Assembly (NCBI GenBank): GCA_036925085.1
Contig: JAUPFP010000025.1
Location: 2,216,733 to 2,280,732, forward strand
Direction: 5' to 3'
Origin: Brachycybe producta
Lineage: Eukaryota > Arthropoda > Diplopoda > Playtdesmida > Andrognathidae
DNA: 64,000 nucleotides
Made by a program: the position numbers and the translations under genes. The notes under the pieces were generated by a model. That model saw only the letters and a program-made list of their open reading frames with translations, had not been told where the DNA came from and ran no database searches. This document shows, in pieces, positions 11,112 to 21,200 of the stretch (position 1 is the stretch's first letter; each line of letters opens with the position of its first letter).

Positions 11112-11368
11112 CTAGAGGGCAGCACCATCCTTAAATGATAAATTTACGCAAAAATGTAATAAACATATGGTAAGAACGGAGAGGGAAAATACGTTATGGA
11201 TAAGATTATTCGATGTAATCGCATAAAAAACAAAATTAATGTATTAAAACGAAAATAAGCATCGGTAAGTCTTATCTTTTTTGATAAACATTGTTTCTGT
11301 ATCAGTTTTAAGGGGATTTCTTTCCTAAAAGACGAACATAAGGCCAAATTTTCACTTTCCCAACAGAA

Positions 11369-13100
11369 ATGGTCGTAAAAACAATGAAATTACACCATAT
11401 TTTGGCATTGGTATCAACCGGGACGGTCAGTTGGATCGCAGGAAGTTCATATGAACGCTTAAAATCCAATGGAGCGACCGTTCAAGCGGCTAGTATAGCT
11501 CCAACTGATCTGGGACGTCCCGTATCGGAATCGTTACCCGATGTCGTACCTCAGGTGAACCGTACTTCGCAAATAATGCGATATGGATTTCCTGGTTACG
11601 ATCAAATTCGATCAATGGATAATTACGTGATGTCCTATGATCGGAGGAATAGAACGGCCTATTGGGTCTTCGAGCATTTGACTAGAGATGACCTAAAAGA
11701 AAAGAACAAAGTGGACCGTACGAAATGCAACTTTCGAGAAGACACATCGATTCATCCTTTCTTCAGGTCAACTAATGATGACTATAAGGGGAGTGGATAC
11801 GATAGGGGTCATTTAGCAGCCGCAGGAAATCAGAGATTGTCACAAACTCACTGCGACCAAACGTTTCTATTGAGTAATATGGCGCCTCAGGTGAGACAAC
11901 AAATGAATTGAACTCGTTTTCGATCAGTTTTCAGCTTTTACAGAACAAACTTTCACCAAAATGCAACTAGAAACATACAAACTTACCACATTTCGATTAA
12001 TACTATGTAAATTACGTTCAAAACGTAAAGAAAATTCACTTTTCCGCGGAGAAAGTACGCGAAATAAACTCAAAGAGTTCAGTAATCAATTAGCGCGGGA
12101 AAATCACTAACAGCGACCCCAAGCGACAATACCAGAATGCTAGTACTACGCTTTATAACTAACCAATCACAATAAAACCCGTAATATGACGTTTTATATG
12201 TGAAGCTGCAAATTTTATCTATATGTTGCTAGTAAGGTACACATTTGAATGACAAGAACGCCATATTGGTCACCCATTGTAGGAGTCATTCTAGGCTTCA
12301 ATCTTTCTCTGTAATATTATTCGATCATTCAATAACCATTTTAAGCAGCTAAATAATAAATAATTAAACCAAAATTCACTAATATAATACTTATTTACCA
12401 GATATCGATGAATATTAACAAAACTATCATGAAATCTTAAGAAAATCCATTTTTTGCGTTAAAAATGAATTGAACAGCTGATTGCTGACGAAAACTCCCG
12501 CACCAAAGGAACGCCACCAAGCGGTCACACGCGAAAAGAATTTCAGTTATCACAGAAAAATAATATTAAATATTCCAGTTAAATTAAAAGATACTATTTT
12601 AACGCAGGTTGGAAAAGGATTCAATAGAACTGCTTGGAATAAACTAGAAAAATATGTTCGTCAGTTGACAAAACGTTACAAAAACGTTTATGTTTGTACT
12701 GGACCTCTATATTTGCCCAGGTGTGTAAACTTGCCATGACGTTACCTGCAACCCAGTGACGTCACCAGCAGATACTGGTTACGCTAATTATTGCTGTTTT
12801 GCTTGTGTGTTTAGGAAAGAAACAGATGGAAAGACATACGTCAAGTACGAAGTCATCGGTCGGAACAATGTTGCCGTTCCGACACACTTCTTTAAAGTTG
12901 TCGTATGCGAAACGACTAAACAAGAAATGGAAATGGAGGCGTTCGTTATGCCGAACGCAGTCATTGACGATAATACCTCCATTCACTCATTTCAGGTTCC
13001 GATCGAAAGCATCGAAAGATCGGCTGGAATGCTCTTGTTCGACAAGATTCCAAGAGAAAAATTCAATAAAATCAACGGCCGAAAAGTCACTTTCGTATAG
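11369..13100 (+). CDS. ENDOG: Endonuclease G, mitochondrial
   Basis: Exons 11369-11890, 12608-12720 and 12815-13100 join in frame (921 nt, 306 residues). EndoG is a mitochondrial DNA/RNA non-specific nuclease that can be released to the nucleus during cell death. The N terminus has a hydrophobic stretch (ILALVSTGTVSWIAG, residues about 11-25) fitting a mitochondrial targeting or anchor segment. The beta-beta-alpha metal nuclease signature DRGHLAAAGNQR starts at residue 145, with His148 the expected general base. Downstream are NMAPQ, FNRTAWNKLEKYVRQL (metal-ligand helix), VYVCTGPLYLPR and VAVPTHFFKVVV. The end SIERSAGMLLFDKI fits ENDOG rather than EXOG, which carries a long C-terminal extension. 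Met6 is an alternative start. Length matches the family (human about 297). Confidence 0.95.
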
Positions 13101-13197
13101 TTTTTAACAAATTTTACTTTTAGTGATAATTACCACAAAAAAAATCACTGATTCTCGATTCGCATAAAAAAATCCCAAATCATGTAATTTGTCAATT

Positions 13198-15100
13198 TTA
13201 CCTATTTGCTGTACCTGCTATTTGTGAACGTAACATTGCCAAAGAAATGACAATCGCTTCCTGAAATAAAGTTAAAAATGATTTTTTTTTAATTTTTAAT
13301 ATTTTAATCTCAAATAAAGAACTTACCTCTGTTCTTATGACTCTACTTCCTTGATTGGGACACACATTAAGGTAATGATCAAAGAATAAACTCGGTTCTG
13401 TGGTGTCTATAGTCGTATCCGCTTCTAAACTCGCTTCCAATCCACGGAGACTACCAAATATGACAAGAAGATGCCTGAAATGAATAGTATTCCAACGAAG
13501 ATTACATTTTCTTATCAACTTTTCATTTTCAAAGTACCTAAATTTCGGTAACGTGAATTCGTCGACTGATGTTCCACTTTCCGAAGTTCCGATCTTGACA
13601 TCATAACCTCTTCTAAAAGGACATTCTGACAGAACAGAACCAAGGCTATGTGCCAATCGCACGTTATAACCCCAATACAATCCACCTTTTGTCCTCGGAA
13701 CATGAGGAGCCACAGCAGTGCCTCTAATCTTTTTCGCTCCTGTCAAAATTTACAATAAACCAATTGATCTTATGACCTCCAAACCATCAACTCGATACCT
13801 GGATTGTAATTTTTCTCTAGTTTTACTGTCACACGAACATTTGCTTTCAAATGTTTATCAACATAAACTTCCTGAATTATAAAATAAAAATAAATATGAA
13901 AGCCTCATTTTAAAACAAACGAACTATAGAAAACAAACCTTTGTGAAGCCAACGTTAACTAGAGATCCAATTCCGTTTGTGGGACGTATTTTGCTCACGA
14001 CTCCTTCGCGATATTGACAATAGTCATTCTCACGCAAATGATGCACACTGTCCAGTGGATTAAGAAGACCTAAAACGTTAACAAAAATGAATATATAAGG
14101 CAGCTCATAAGCCAAGAAATGTTGCTATGTGGACTAAAACAAGACCAGTTAACTGCAGATCTTCGTGTACAGGAAACAAAGTTCTTCTTAGATACTGTGG
14201 ACACTCTAAAAACTGAAGGATCCGTCCCATCAGAAGACACGCCCTTCCGTTTTTGCCCCAATTATCATCCTTTTCCGTTTCATCTTTTCTGTAAACCAGA
14301 AGAATAACTTGAAATCAAACTGTAGAGCCTAAAAATGTTCACAATGCACACCTCGTAACACCCATATCGTCAAAAACCACAATTTCGTCAACATTAAAAA
14401 TAACTGCCGTTCTCGCAATCTGTAACGAGAGACAGAAAACCGTTAATTTCGATACTTCGTTTACAAAATGAACACAAATTTTAATACTTCTCCGACAACA
14501 TAATATTTCAATTCTTTCGTTTGAATATTGTTTAGGATAGAACCCGGAACGGCGATGCTCAAAGTGTATTTTCGACCTTAAGACAAAAATTAAACAACAC
14601 TTTTAAACTATCATTATTTTATTAATATTTGTAATCACATAAATTGTGAATTATAGCTAACCTTCAGGCTTCAATTCTTCCCCTCTCGGTTTCACTGATT
14701 CCTTCTTTACCTCCTGTTTTTCTAAAGCCCTTTCTGTTCTTTCCTTTCGTAATTCACGTTTACCTCTTGCATCTTTAAATATTAATTATATTTATTCAAT
14801 TAAATCTAATTAAGTATTCAACAGCACATGTCATGTGATCATATTAACCGCTAGGGGCGCCCTAAACGAATACTCACTTAATCTTGCCGTGCCTCGAAAG
14901 TAGTTTCTCTGCGTTAAAACCAATATTTCGATTATTTTTTTTTTTTTACAAATTAGGCTAGTATACATTACAAAATTTAAATAACTAATAATTACCTTTT
15001 CCAAATTGTCTCCATTTTTACTAAATTCTTCATCTTCAAACGAAAACTTACGTTTCTTAGTCCAAACTGCCGCCATCTTTACTTTACTAGTCGTCGCCAA
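13198..15100 (-). CDS. SPOUT1: SPOUT-domain methyltransferase 1 (CENP-32)
   Basis: Eleven exons: 14996-15100, 14878-14908, 14662-14772, 14488-14576, 14352-14419, 14146-14288, 13939-14069, 13799-13871, 13538-13739, 13327-13474, 13198-13260. They total 1164 nt (387 residues; 379 if the second Met at 15076 is used). The basic N terminus is followed by the conserved start GRKYTLSIAVPGSILNN, then VDEIVVFDDMG, LECPQYLRR, GLLNPLDSVHHLRE, LYWGYNVRLAHSLGSV, YDVKIGTSESGTSV, LVIFGSLRGLEAS and the knot-region CPNQGSRVIRTEEAIVISL. These match C9orf114/SPOUT1, a trefoil-knot SAM-dependent RNA methyltransferase family also described as centromere/spindle protein CENP-32. Introns are only about 55-105 bp. 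The stop is 97 bp from the ENDOG stop on the opposite strand. Confidence 0.95.
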
Positions 15101-15124
15101 AACAAATTAAAAGCCGCCGCCGTT

Positions 15125-15330
15125 ACAGGCAATTAGAAATCGGGACAAACATAAGTTGGCTCCGCCCTTTTCATGACGACCGGCAACTTCTAATTGGTCT
15201 GTCGTGTGGTTCGACGTTGAAAAGGGCGGAGCATGTGACGTCAGACTACATAACGAACCAATTAGAAGTTGCCGATCGTCATAACAAGGGCGGAGCCAAC
15301 TTCTGTTTGTCCCGATTTCTAATTGCCTGT
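15125..15330. repeat. Family B palindromic element with CRE, copy 3
   Basis: The best-preserved copy. Termini are CAGGCAATTAGAAATCGGGA and the inverse TCCCGATTTCTAATTGCCTG-like end. Paired TTGGCTCCGCCC arms and a central GTGACGTCAGAC are intact. It lies about 25 bp upstream of the SPOUT1 start. Confidence 0.9.
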
Positions 15331-15389
15331 GCCGCCGTTATCAAAACTTCTGTTAGGTACTAATTACAAATTAAATTATTAAACAATCA

Positions 15390-15620
15390 ACGGTGGCCGA
15401 CGCCTTGGTAGAGCAATTGGGAAGGTCTACGATTGTGGTGCTGGCGGTTCTGGGTTCGAATATTGGCGAGGCTTGAGTCTGAAAACTGCCTTTGTATTGA
15501 ATTGTCTTGGATGACTCTGAAATGACCTGGATGTTGATGGGACGTTAAGCAACTAATAAAGGGTGGTCAATTTACCCTATTCAGCAGAGTACCCATGATT
15601 CAATCTAAACTATTCATATC
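15390..15620 (+). repeat. tRNA-derived SINE
   Basis: The head has an A box TGGTAGAGCAATTGGG and a B box GGGTTCGAATATT in the right order and spacing. About 140 bp of unrelated body follows (TGATGGGACGTTAAGCAACT). The missing acceptor-stem pairing argues against a functional tRNA. Confidence 0.6.
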
Positions 15621-16083
15621 GACCCACTCTCCTGTAGAATTTAAGCTAACGGTAGTCTTAAATCCAACAATAAAAATAAAACTGTATGAAACCCCCCCAA
15701 AAATTGAAATTTATAAATATTAAGGTTCAAAAAAGCAAAAAGAAAAACCATTACGGGCAGAGCACACACTGTACCACTGCACCATGCCGCCACAGGAAAA
15801 GTCACAACAAATATTTATTATAAGCAGCGTCCTATAACATGCGTAGTTATTACTCGCTTTAGCATCAATATACTAAGTAAATAAATCGATTATTATAAAT
15901 CGAATCGTTGGTACCCCCTGCTGAACAGGATAAATTGGGTACCACAATAAACATCCAAAAACAAAAATAAAAACAACAGATTCAATAACAAATGTAATTA
16001 AATAAGATTCTACTTAAATTCACAATTGCGAAATTGAACATAATTCTATTTACAATTAAACACAGTTTCACGATTGACTTGTT

Positions 16084-17002
16084 TTACTTCATTTCTAGAT
16101 TACTCGGCAATCGGCATGCAAACATCCGAACTTCATAAAGACCCGTGGGAAACTTATTCTGTTTCTGTTCTTTGGCGATCACATAACCAGCATTCCGAAC
16201 TAACTCTCGAATGCGTTGTGCCGGTCTTGTGATCGTGAAATCGTGTTCGTCGCGTTCCACTTCCTTAGAACCTGTAACATTCTCCTTTATAACGAGAAGG
16301 CCACCCTCTTTCAATCCAGATTTTGAATTTTGCAAGAACCGAACGACTCCTTCTTCGGGAATATGAGACAAAACCCACTGAACCCATATGACATCGTATT
16401 TCTTTGGTTCGGGTTCAAATTCGTGAAGACCTAATCACAAAACGCTTGATATAATACACAAGTAAAATCACCAAAATTAGGTAAAGAATACCAGAACAGA
16501 TGAAACGATCGACTTTGCCTAATTTCTCTCCAAGATAATTCCTCGCTTCATCTAGAAACGCTTTGTTCTGTTCCAGCAGGTCAACTTTCTGAAATAAATC
16601 GCTCAGAAAGTGTTTCGTGATCCTACCAATACCAGCTCCACAGTCAAGAGCGTGTTGAAAACCAGTTCTTAACGGTGGCTTTTTATACTAGATGTATAAA
16701 CCCATTAGTCAGTAATATTATCAATCAAATTGCGATATAAAAAAAATTATAATGACACTCACAGCACTCATGAATGGCCTCAGAAATTGTTTCGATGCTG
16801 ATATGTCAGCTGTGGAAACGACAGCGAAGCCACCGAGCATTCCATCCACTGTTGCAGGTACATTCGCCCAGTAATCTTTTCCTTGATCATAAAACCCTTC
16901 GTCAGATAGTTGACTGACACTTTCATCCTTAGTATCTTCTTCCATTACGTAAAAAGCGCGTGAAAAAACACGATAAACGCACCGAAACAACCAAAAAAAC
17001 AT
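16084..17002 (-). CDS. NTMT1: N-terminal alpha-N-methyltransferase 1 (METTL11A)
   Basis: Exons 16763-17002, 16492-16687 and 16084-16430 join in frame (783 nt, 260 residues; 241 from the internal Met at 16945, where family similarity begins). NTMT1 methylates the alpha-amino group of proteins with an exposed Xaa-Pro-Lys N terminus such as RCC1, mostly in the nucleus. Visible hallmarks: YWANVPATVDGMLGGF (substrate-side start), SAM-binding motif I ALDCGAGIGRITK, YDVIWVQWVLSHIPEE (post-motif region with the conserved Asp and Trp) and GGLLVIKENVTGS. The upstream in-frame Met would add 19 aromatic and basic residues (MFFWLFRCVYRVFSRAFYV), which are not typical of the enzyme. Confidence 0.93.
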
Positions 17003-17575
17003 GTGTTACGGAAACATTCAGCCATACTACAATATGGCGGGAAATAAGAAAACGGAAGTGACGTCACAAAACGATTTACTATAAGCTGAGCCACACGCGA
17101 CATCACGAATCAATTTACGCATAGCTTAGAAGGCTAAAAACCAACATGGCGTACGCACTATATTAAGCAATACGACATATTAGATCGCCACATTCCTGGC
17201 GTCAAAATTTCACTTTACAAATGGATGGCTTATGCCCTATAAATACAAGCAGTTAGAAATCGGTCACAACTTCAGTTGGCTCCGCCCTTGTTATGACGAC
17301 CAGTAACTTCTAATTAGCTGGTTATGTAGTCTGACGTTGAAAAGGGCGGAGCATGTGACGTCAGACTACATAACCAGCCAATTAGCAGTTGCCAGTGGTG
17401 ATAACAAGGCCGGAGCCAACTGAAGTTCTGACCGATTTCTAACTGCCTGTCTATAAATTGTATAGTACAAGATTAATTTCTTGTCTCTGAAAACAGCAAA
17501 TGAAGACAAAATTAAAACATATTTAATAAAACACAAAATCATTTGCTCCACATTTTAATTGAAACTGAACAAAAT
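17003..17575. other. Intergenic between NTMT1 and RPL35
   Basis: Contains a family B palindrome at 17246-17450. The remainder is a short NTMT1 upstream region and the RPL35 3' flank. No gene seen. Confidence 0.6.
17246..17450. repeat. Family B palindromic element with CRE, copy 4
   Basis: A roughly 205-bp copy with paired CAACTTCAGTTGGCTCCGCC and GGAGCCAACTGAAGTTCTGA arms. An intact TGACGTCA lies near 17358. Confidence 0.85.
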
Positions 17576-18412
17576 CTACAATTTAACAGCAAACTTTCTT
17601 TTCGGATATCTGCACAATTTTCGCAACAGTTTCCTCGGTTTGATTGCCAATTCTTTTCTTGTGAGAGCCCTTCTCATCGCTCTCGTCTTCTTCTTTCTCA
17701 GATCAATCGGCTTGAGCTTTTTACCCCGATAGAATTTACGTAAATTCTTTTTCTGTGTTTGGTTGATCACCGTCAAAACACGAGCAATCGATTTACGAAC
17801 AACTCGGCTGCCAAAAAAAAAATTAGAAAACAACAAATTTTTTAAAAAAAAAAACCACACGAAAGAAACTTTTCAGAAACAAAAACTTGTATTAAAATTC
17901 AGTCCTATCGATCCATATTGTTGTTATATCAAAATATTTCATTTAAAATTAGGTTCATCATGTTTATATTTCAATTGAAAACATTTTTTTTTTGTATCAC
18001 ATTTTAAAATATTCTTACATCTTGGATAGTTTTGAAGCTGCGCCTCCAGTGACCTTCGCAACCCTCAAATTACCCAATTCCTGCTTCAATTCATCTAACT
18101 GCTTCAGTAAATCTTCTTTCTTCTTTCCACGAAGCTCGTGGGCTTTCACTTTTGCCTATAAATGATTAAAATTTAAAGTCAAAATATTACAGGGATAAAA
18201 ACCAGCATGGCGTCCATAATAAGAACATCTCCATTGTGAACAGAAAGAAACATAAAACAATGAAAACCAGCCAAAAAAGAATACAAAATTAACGATAGAA
18301 ACATATAATCGAACATTTAAGTAACGAAAAACATTCTAATTTGGCTGATTTTATCATTAACTACACAGGATGACGACAGATTTAAAAGAGAAACAAACAA
18401 CCAACTCACCAT
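17576..18412 (-). CDS. RPL35: 60S ribosomal protein L35 (uL29)
   Basis: Exons 18410-18412, 18019-18155 and 17576-17807 give exactly 123 residues, the usual length. The first coding exon is only the ATG, a common arrangement in ribosomal protein genes. The protein starts (M)[17 protein letters not shown] and continues [40 protein letters not shown] and [19 protein letters not shown]. uL29 sits at the polypeptide exit tunnel of the large subunit. The C-terminal third after RRALT ([20 protein letters not shown]) departs from the usual KKQQRKERLYP-type ending but stays highly basic. The gene is divergently paired with ARPC5. Confidence 0.96.
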
Positions 18413-19027
18413 CTTGTTCACCAATGACAAAAAATGAGCGACGCCGCGGCCCGGCGGCCGCCCGTGTGTGCGCCGACGGCAATACTCGTAGCGACTAGCG
18501 TTTTAAAAAAATTAGCGGCTATATAAATTTTTTAAAAAAAAATTTAAAATGTGTTTGAAGTACGTTAAACTTAAGCATTAGCCAGCTATAAAGCATGAAT
18601 AATTAATTCCGCGTAATTGTTTAAAAAACTGCAAAAAATTTACAATTAGCTTATATTTTTTTCGGCAGAAAGCCGCAATCAGCCATTGCAAGGGGGGGGG
18701 GGTCCTTCAAAGCGGCTTCAGTACGCGTTTGCAAACTAGCAATAAATTAAAAACACATTAAAAACTGATCTTAGCACGGTGAACTTAACCATCATCCAAC
18801 AATAAAATATAAAAATTAATTTGGTAAAAAGTTTTTTAAAAAAGACAGAAATTTTAAAATATTTTTTAAAAAATTTTCGGCGGCTAGCCGCAGCTAGTCG
18901 TTCTCAGCGGCTATAAACAAAATTGTCCCGGAAATGGCTGATTTCCTTCAGTTACTTCCGGTTGAGGGTTGTGCCCTTTTCGATCTGTCAATTTCTTTCA
19001 TTTTTTAACGTTATTTTAACTGAAAAC
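18413..19027. promoter_or_regulatory. Shared divergent promoter region of RPL35 and ARPC5
   Basis: 615 bp separate the two start codons on opposite strands. It holds the only markedly GC-rich patch nearby (about 18440-18482, with GCGGCCCGGCGGCCGCCC) just upstream of RPL35, and a poly(G) run near 18691. The position suggests a bidirectional promoter; no TATA box is evident. Confidence 0.5.
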
Positions 19028-19763
19028 ATGTCAAAAAACACAAGAAACACTGAATTTCGTAAGATAGATGTGGATCAGTACGATGAGGAAAAGTACAAAG
19101 AAGAAGATCAAGGAGAAACGCAATCACCTTCGATTGGACCTAGTGAAGTAGAAGTTTCGTCTCTGCTCAACTCGTATCCTTTTCTTTCTTTCTGCGTGTT
19201 TCCTATGCAAAAACATCAAATAAATTCATATTTTATACTTAATTTCATTTCTCAGAGGGCGTAACATTGATGCTCTTAAGTTAGTTCTTAAAAATGCACC
19301 TTTGGGATCCAAAAATCAAGTCGTTAAAGTAAGGAAAAGGAGGTTTTCGTGTCAATAAAATTGTTTCAGAACTTCAAAAACTCAATTAAGAGTCTTGAAA
19401 CTGAAGAAATTGGCTTTTAAAAGTTCATTTGAGATGTTTTTATTATTAGGATAATGCTGCAAATCTTGTTCTTCGTGTTCTGATGTCAATAAAAGCTAGT
19501 CAAATTGAAGAAGCAATCAAGAATTTAGACAATGGTCAACTGGACACACTTATGAAATACACTTATAGAGGATTTGAGGTCCCTTCTGAAGGAAACAGTG
19601 GTCATCTGCTGACATGGCATGAAAAAGTAAATTAAAAAAGTCATTTAACTTATAATTTGGGCTTAAAGCCGATGTTTATTCGTACGTCTTTTGCTTTTAG
19701 ATCTTCTCCGTTGGTGGATTGGGCTGCATTGTACGAGTTTTATCTGATCGAAAACGAGTCTGA
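19028..19763 (+). CDS. ARPC5: Actin-related protein 2/3 complex subunit 5 (p16-Arc)
   Basis: Exons 19028-19173, 19256-19328, 19450-19626 and 19701-19763 give 152 residues (human about 151). ARPC5 is a non-catalytic subunit of the Arp2/3 actin nucleator and links ARPC4 with Arp2. Family features in order: MSKNTRNTEFRKIDVDQYDE, the acidic linker KEEDQGE, SEVEVSSLLNSGRNIDALKL, DNAANLVLRVLMSIKASQ, LDTLMKYTYRGFEVPSEGNS and the end SVGGLGCIVRVLSDRKRV. A poly(A) signal AATAAA lies about 100 bp past the stop. The single gene equals both vertebrate ARPC5 and ARPC5L; position favours ARPC5L. Confidence 0.95.
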
Positions 19764-19862
19764 AGTTTAGAAACGTCTCACTTGTACAAGTGTTGGGAAT
19801 CAGAAAGAATTTTTTTTCTAATTAAAAAAATGACATGTTTGAAATGTAATTGTTTTCATTGA

Positions 19863-19868
19863 AATAAA
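19863..19868 (+). terminator. Poly(A) signal of ARPC5
   Basis: AATAAA 100 bp after the ARPC5 stop, followed by GT/T-rich sequence (TGTGTTTTTTCATGTGTC). Confidence 0.6.
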
Positions 19869-19869
19869 T

Positions 19870-21065
19870 GTGTTTTTTCATGTGTCTTTGAATCATTTGT
19901 TCTGTGATTAAATCTACATTATCAAATGTATAACTAGGAACTATTAAAATTTTGCCTCCAACCTGAAAATCAAATTTGAGAAAATAGTTTGCCATCTAGA
20001 TAATATGAATTGGGTGACTAGTTTTTCACAAACGTTATGGAGTAAGTGTGAAAATGTTGATCGTGGGGAAATGCATCACAAAGAATATGGTTGTTTTAGC
20101 TACTTTTCCTTTGTGTGTTTTTGTTGAAGCTGTAATTGAAGTCTATTCACACATAACAGCGACGTGTCAGTATCATCCTGTATTCATATCGTACAGTTTT
20201 GAGTCGGTGATCTTTCGATCGCGGCGACGATATATAACATCACGGTACGGATACTGAATGCTTAAAGTATTGCACTGAGCCGGACTGGTCACTGAACTGA
20301 CCGGACATGTCAATGATACGTGTGCAAATAGTTATACGTATATAATTATTGTTTTCTATTTTATATTTATTCTTATGACTGTTATAATCTGTTAATCATA
20401 TAATAATCATGATTGAAATCAAAAAATTGCCAGAGAAATAAAATTCAAGGGATTTAAATCACATTTTGAAATTTCTTTTCTTAATTTTTTTTTTTTTACA
20501 AAAAGTGATTTTTTTCTCTTAATTAATGAAATGTGTTTATTATAATAATGTGCTTGACAGAGAAATAAACAAATTGAACACTTTGTTATGAATGAATTTT
20601 CAGTTTTAAAATTTCATAAAATTTATGAAATTTTAAATAAATGAATAAATTGATTTAAATAAAAAAAATCTGATTTTAAATCAAATTAATCCGATTTTTT
20701 TTTAAATAATAAATTTTAACTTGCAATTGAATTATTTTCTATTGTATTTCGATGCATAATTAAGTCGAAATGAAAGTTTTTGTAATAAAACTTATTGTTG
20801 AAGTTAAGTGGTATTAAGACCATATTAAAATGTTTTAATCGAGAACGGAGTGTTGAAATTGTTGAGGACAATATTAGTTTAAAAACAACTCATTTCTAAT
20901 TCTTCTGTTTTACTAATGTCTGAATCCAGACATTTAATTAGGAAAGTGGAAGATTTAATTTTTATCCTCTATTGAACTACAACAAATGGCATTCTCACTT
21001 ACAATAAATACATAAAATGTATTTAGTTTAGATTTAATGTCATAATTAATAATTTATGAATATGA
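19870..21065. other. Intergenic upstream of SDR copy 1
   Basis: AT-rich; no gene or clear mobile element. The last ~450 bp (from about 20740) resemble the sequence upstream of SDR copies 2 and 3, so this flank was part of the duplicated unit. Confidence 0.5.
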
Positions 21066-21100
21066 TCAAGGTCATTTAGTAGCAATGTACAAATATAAAA
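21066..21100 (+). promoter_or_regulatory. Putative core promoter of SDR copy 1
   Basis: TATAAAA at 21094-21100, about 100 bp before the ATG, preceded by TCAAGGTCA (21066-21074), which matches the extended nuclear-receptor half-site. The block is preserved upstream of the other two SDR copies. Confidence 0.5.
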
Positions 21101-21200
21101 ACGCAAAGTGAATTGAAATAAAACGTTTAGTCGAACTTTGCCGTTAAAAGTTATCACACGTCAAAGAAACTTTTCATAATACGAGCGTAAAAGATAGAAA

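Larger units (their letters stand above)
15101..16083. other. Intergenic between SPOUT1 and NTMT1
   Basis: It holds a family B palindrome (15125-15330), a tRNA-like SINE (about 15390-15620) and a second tRNA-like fragment in reverse (about 15750-15805). The rest is AT-rich with no gene seen. Confidence 0.6.

Noticed and set aside
18156..18409. Possible snoRNA in RPL35 intron 1
   Set aside because: Ribosomal protein introns often host snoRNAs, but I could not find a matched C/D box pair or an H/ACA arrangement.
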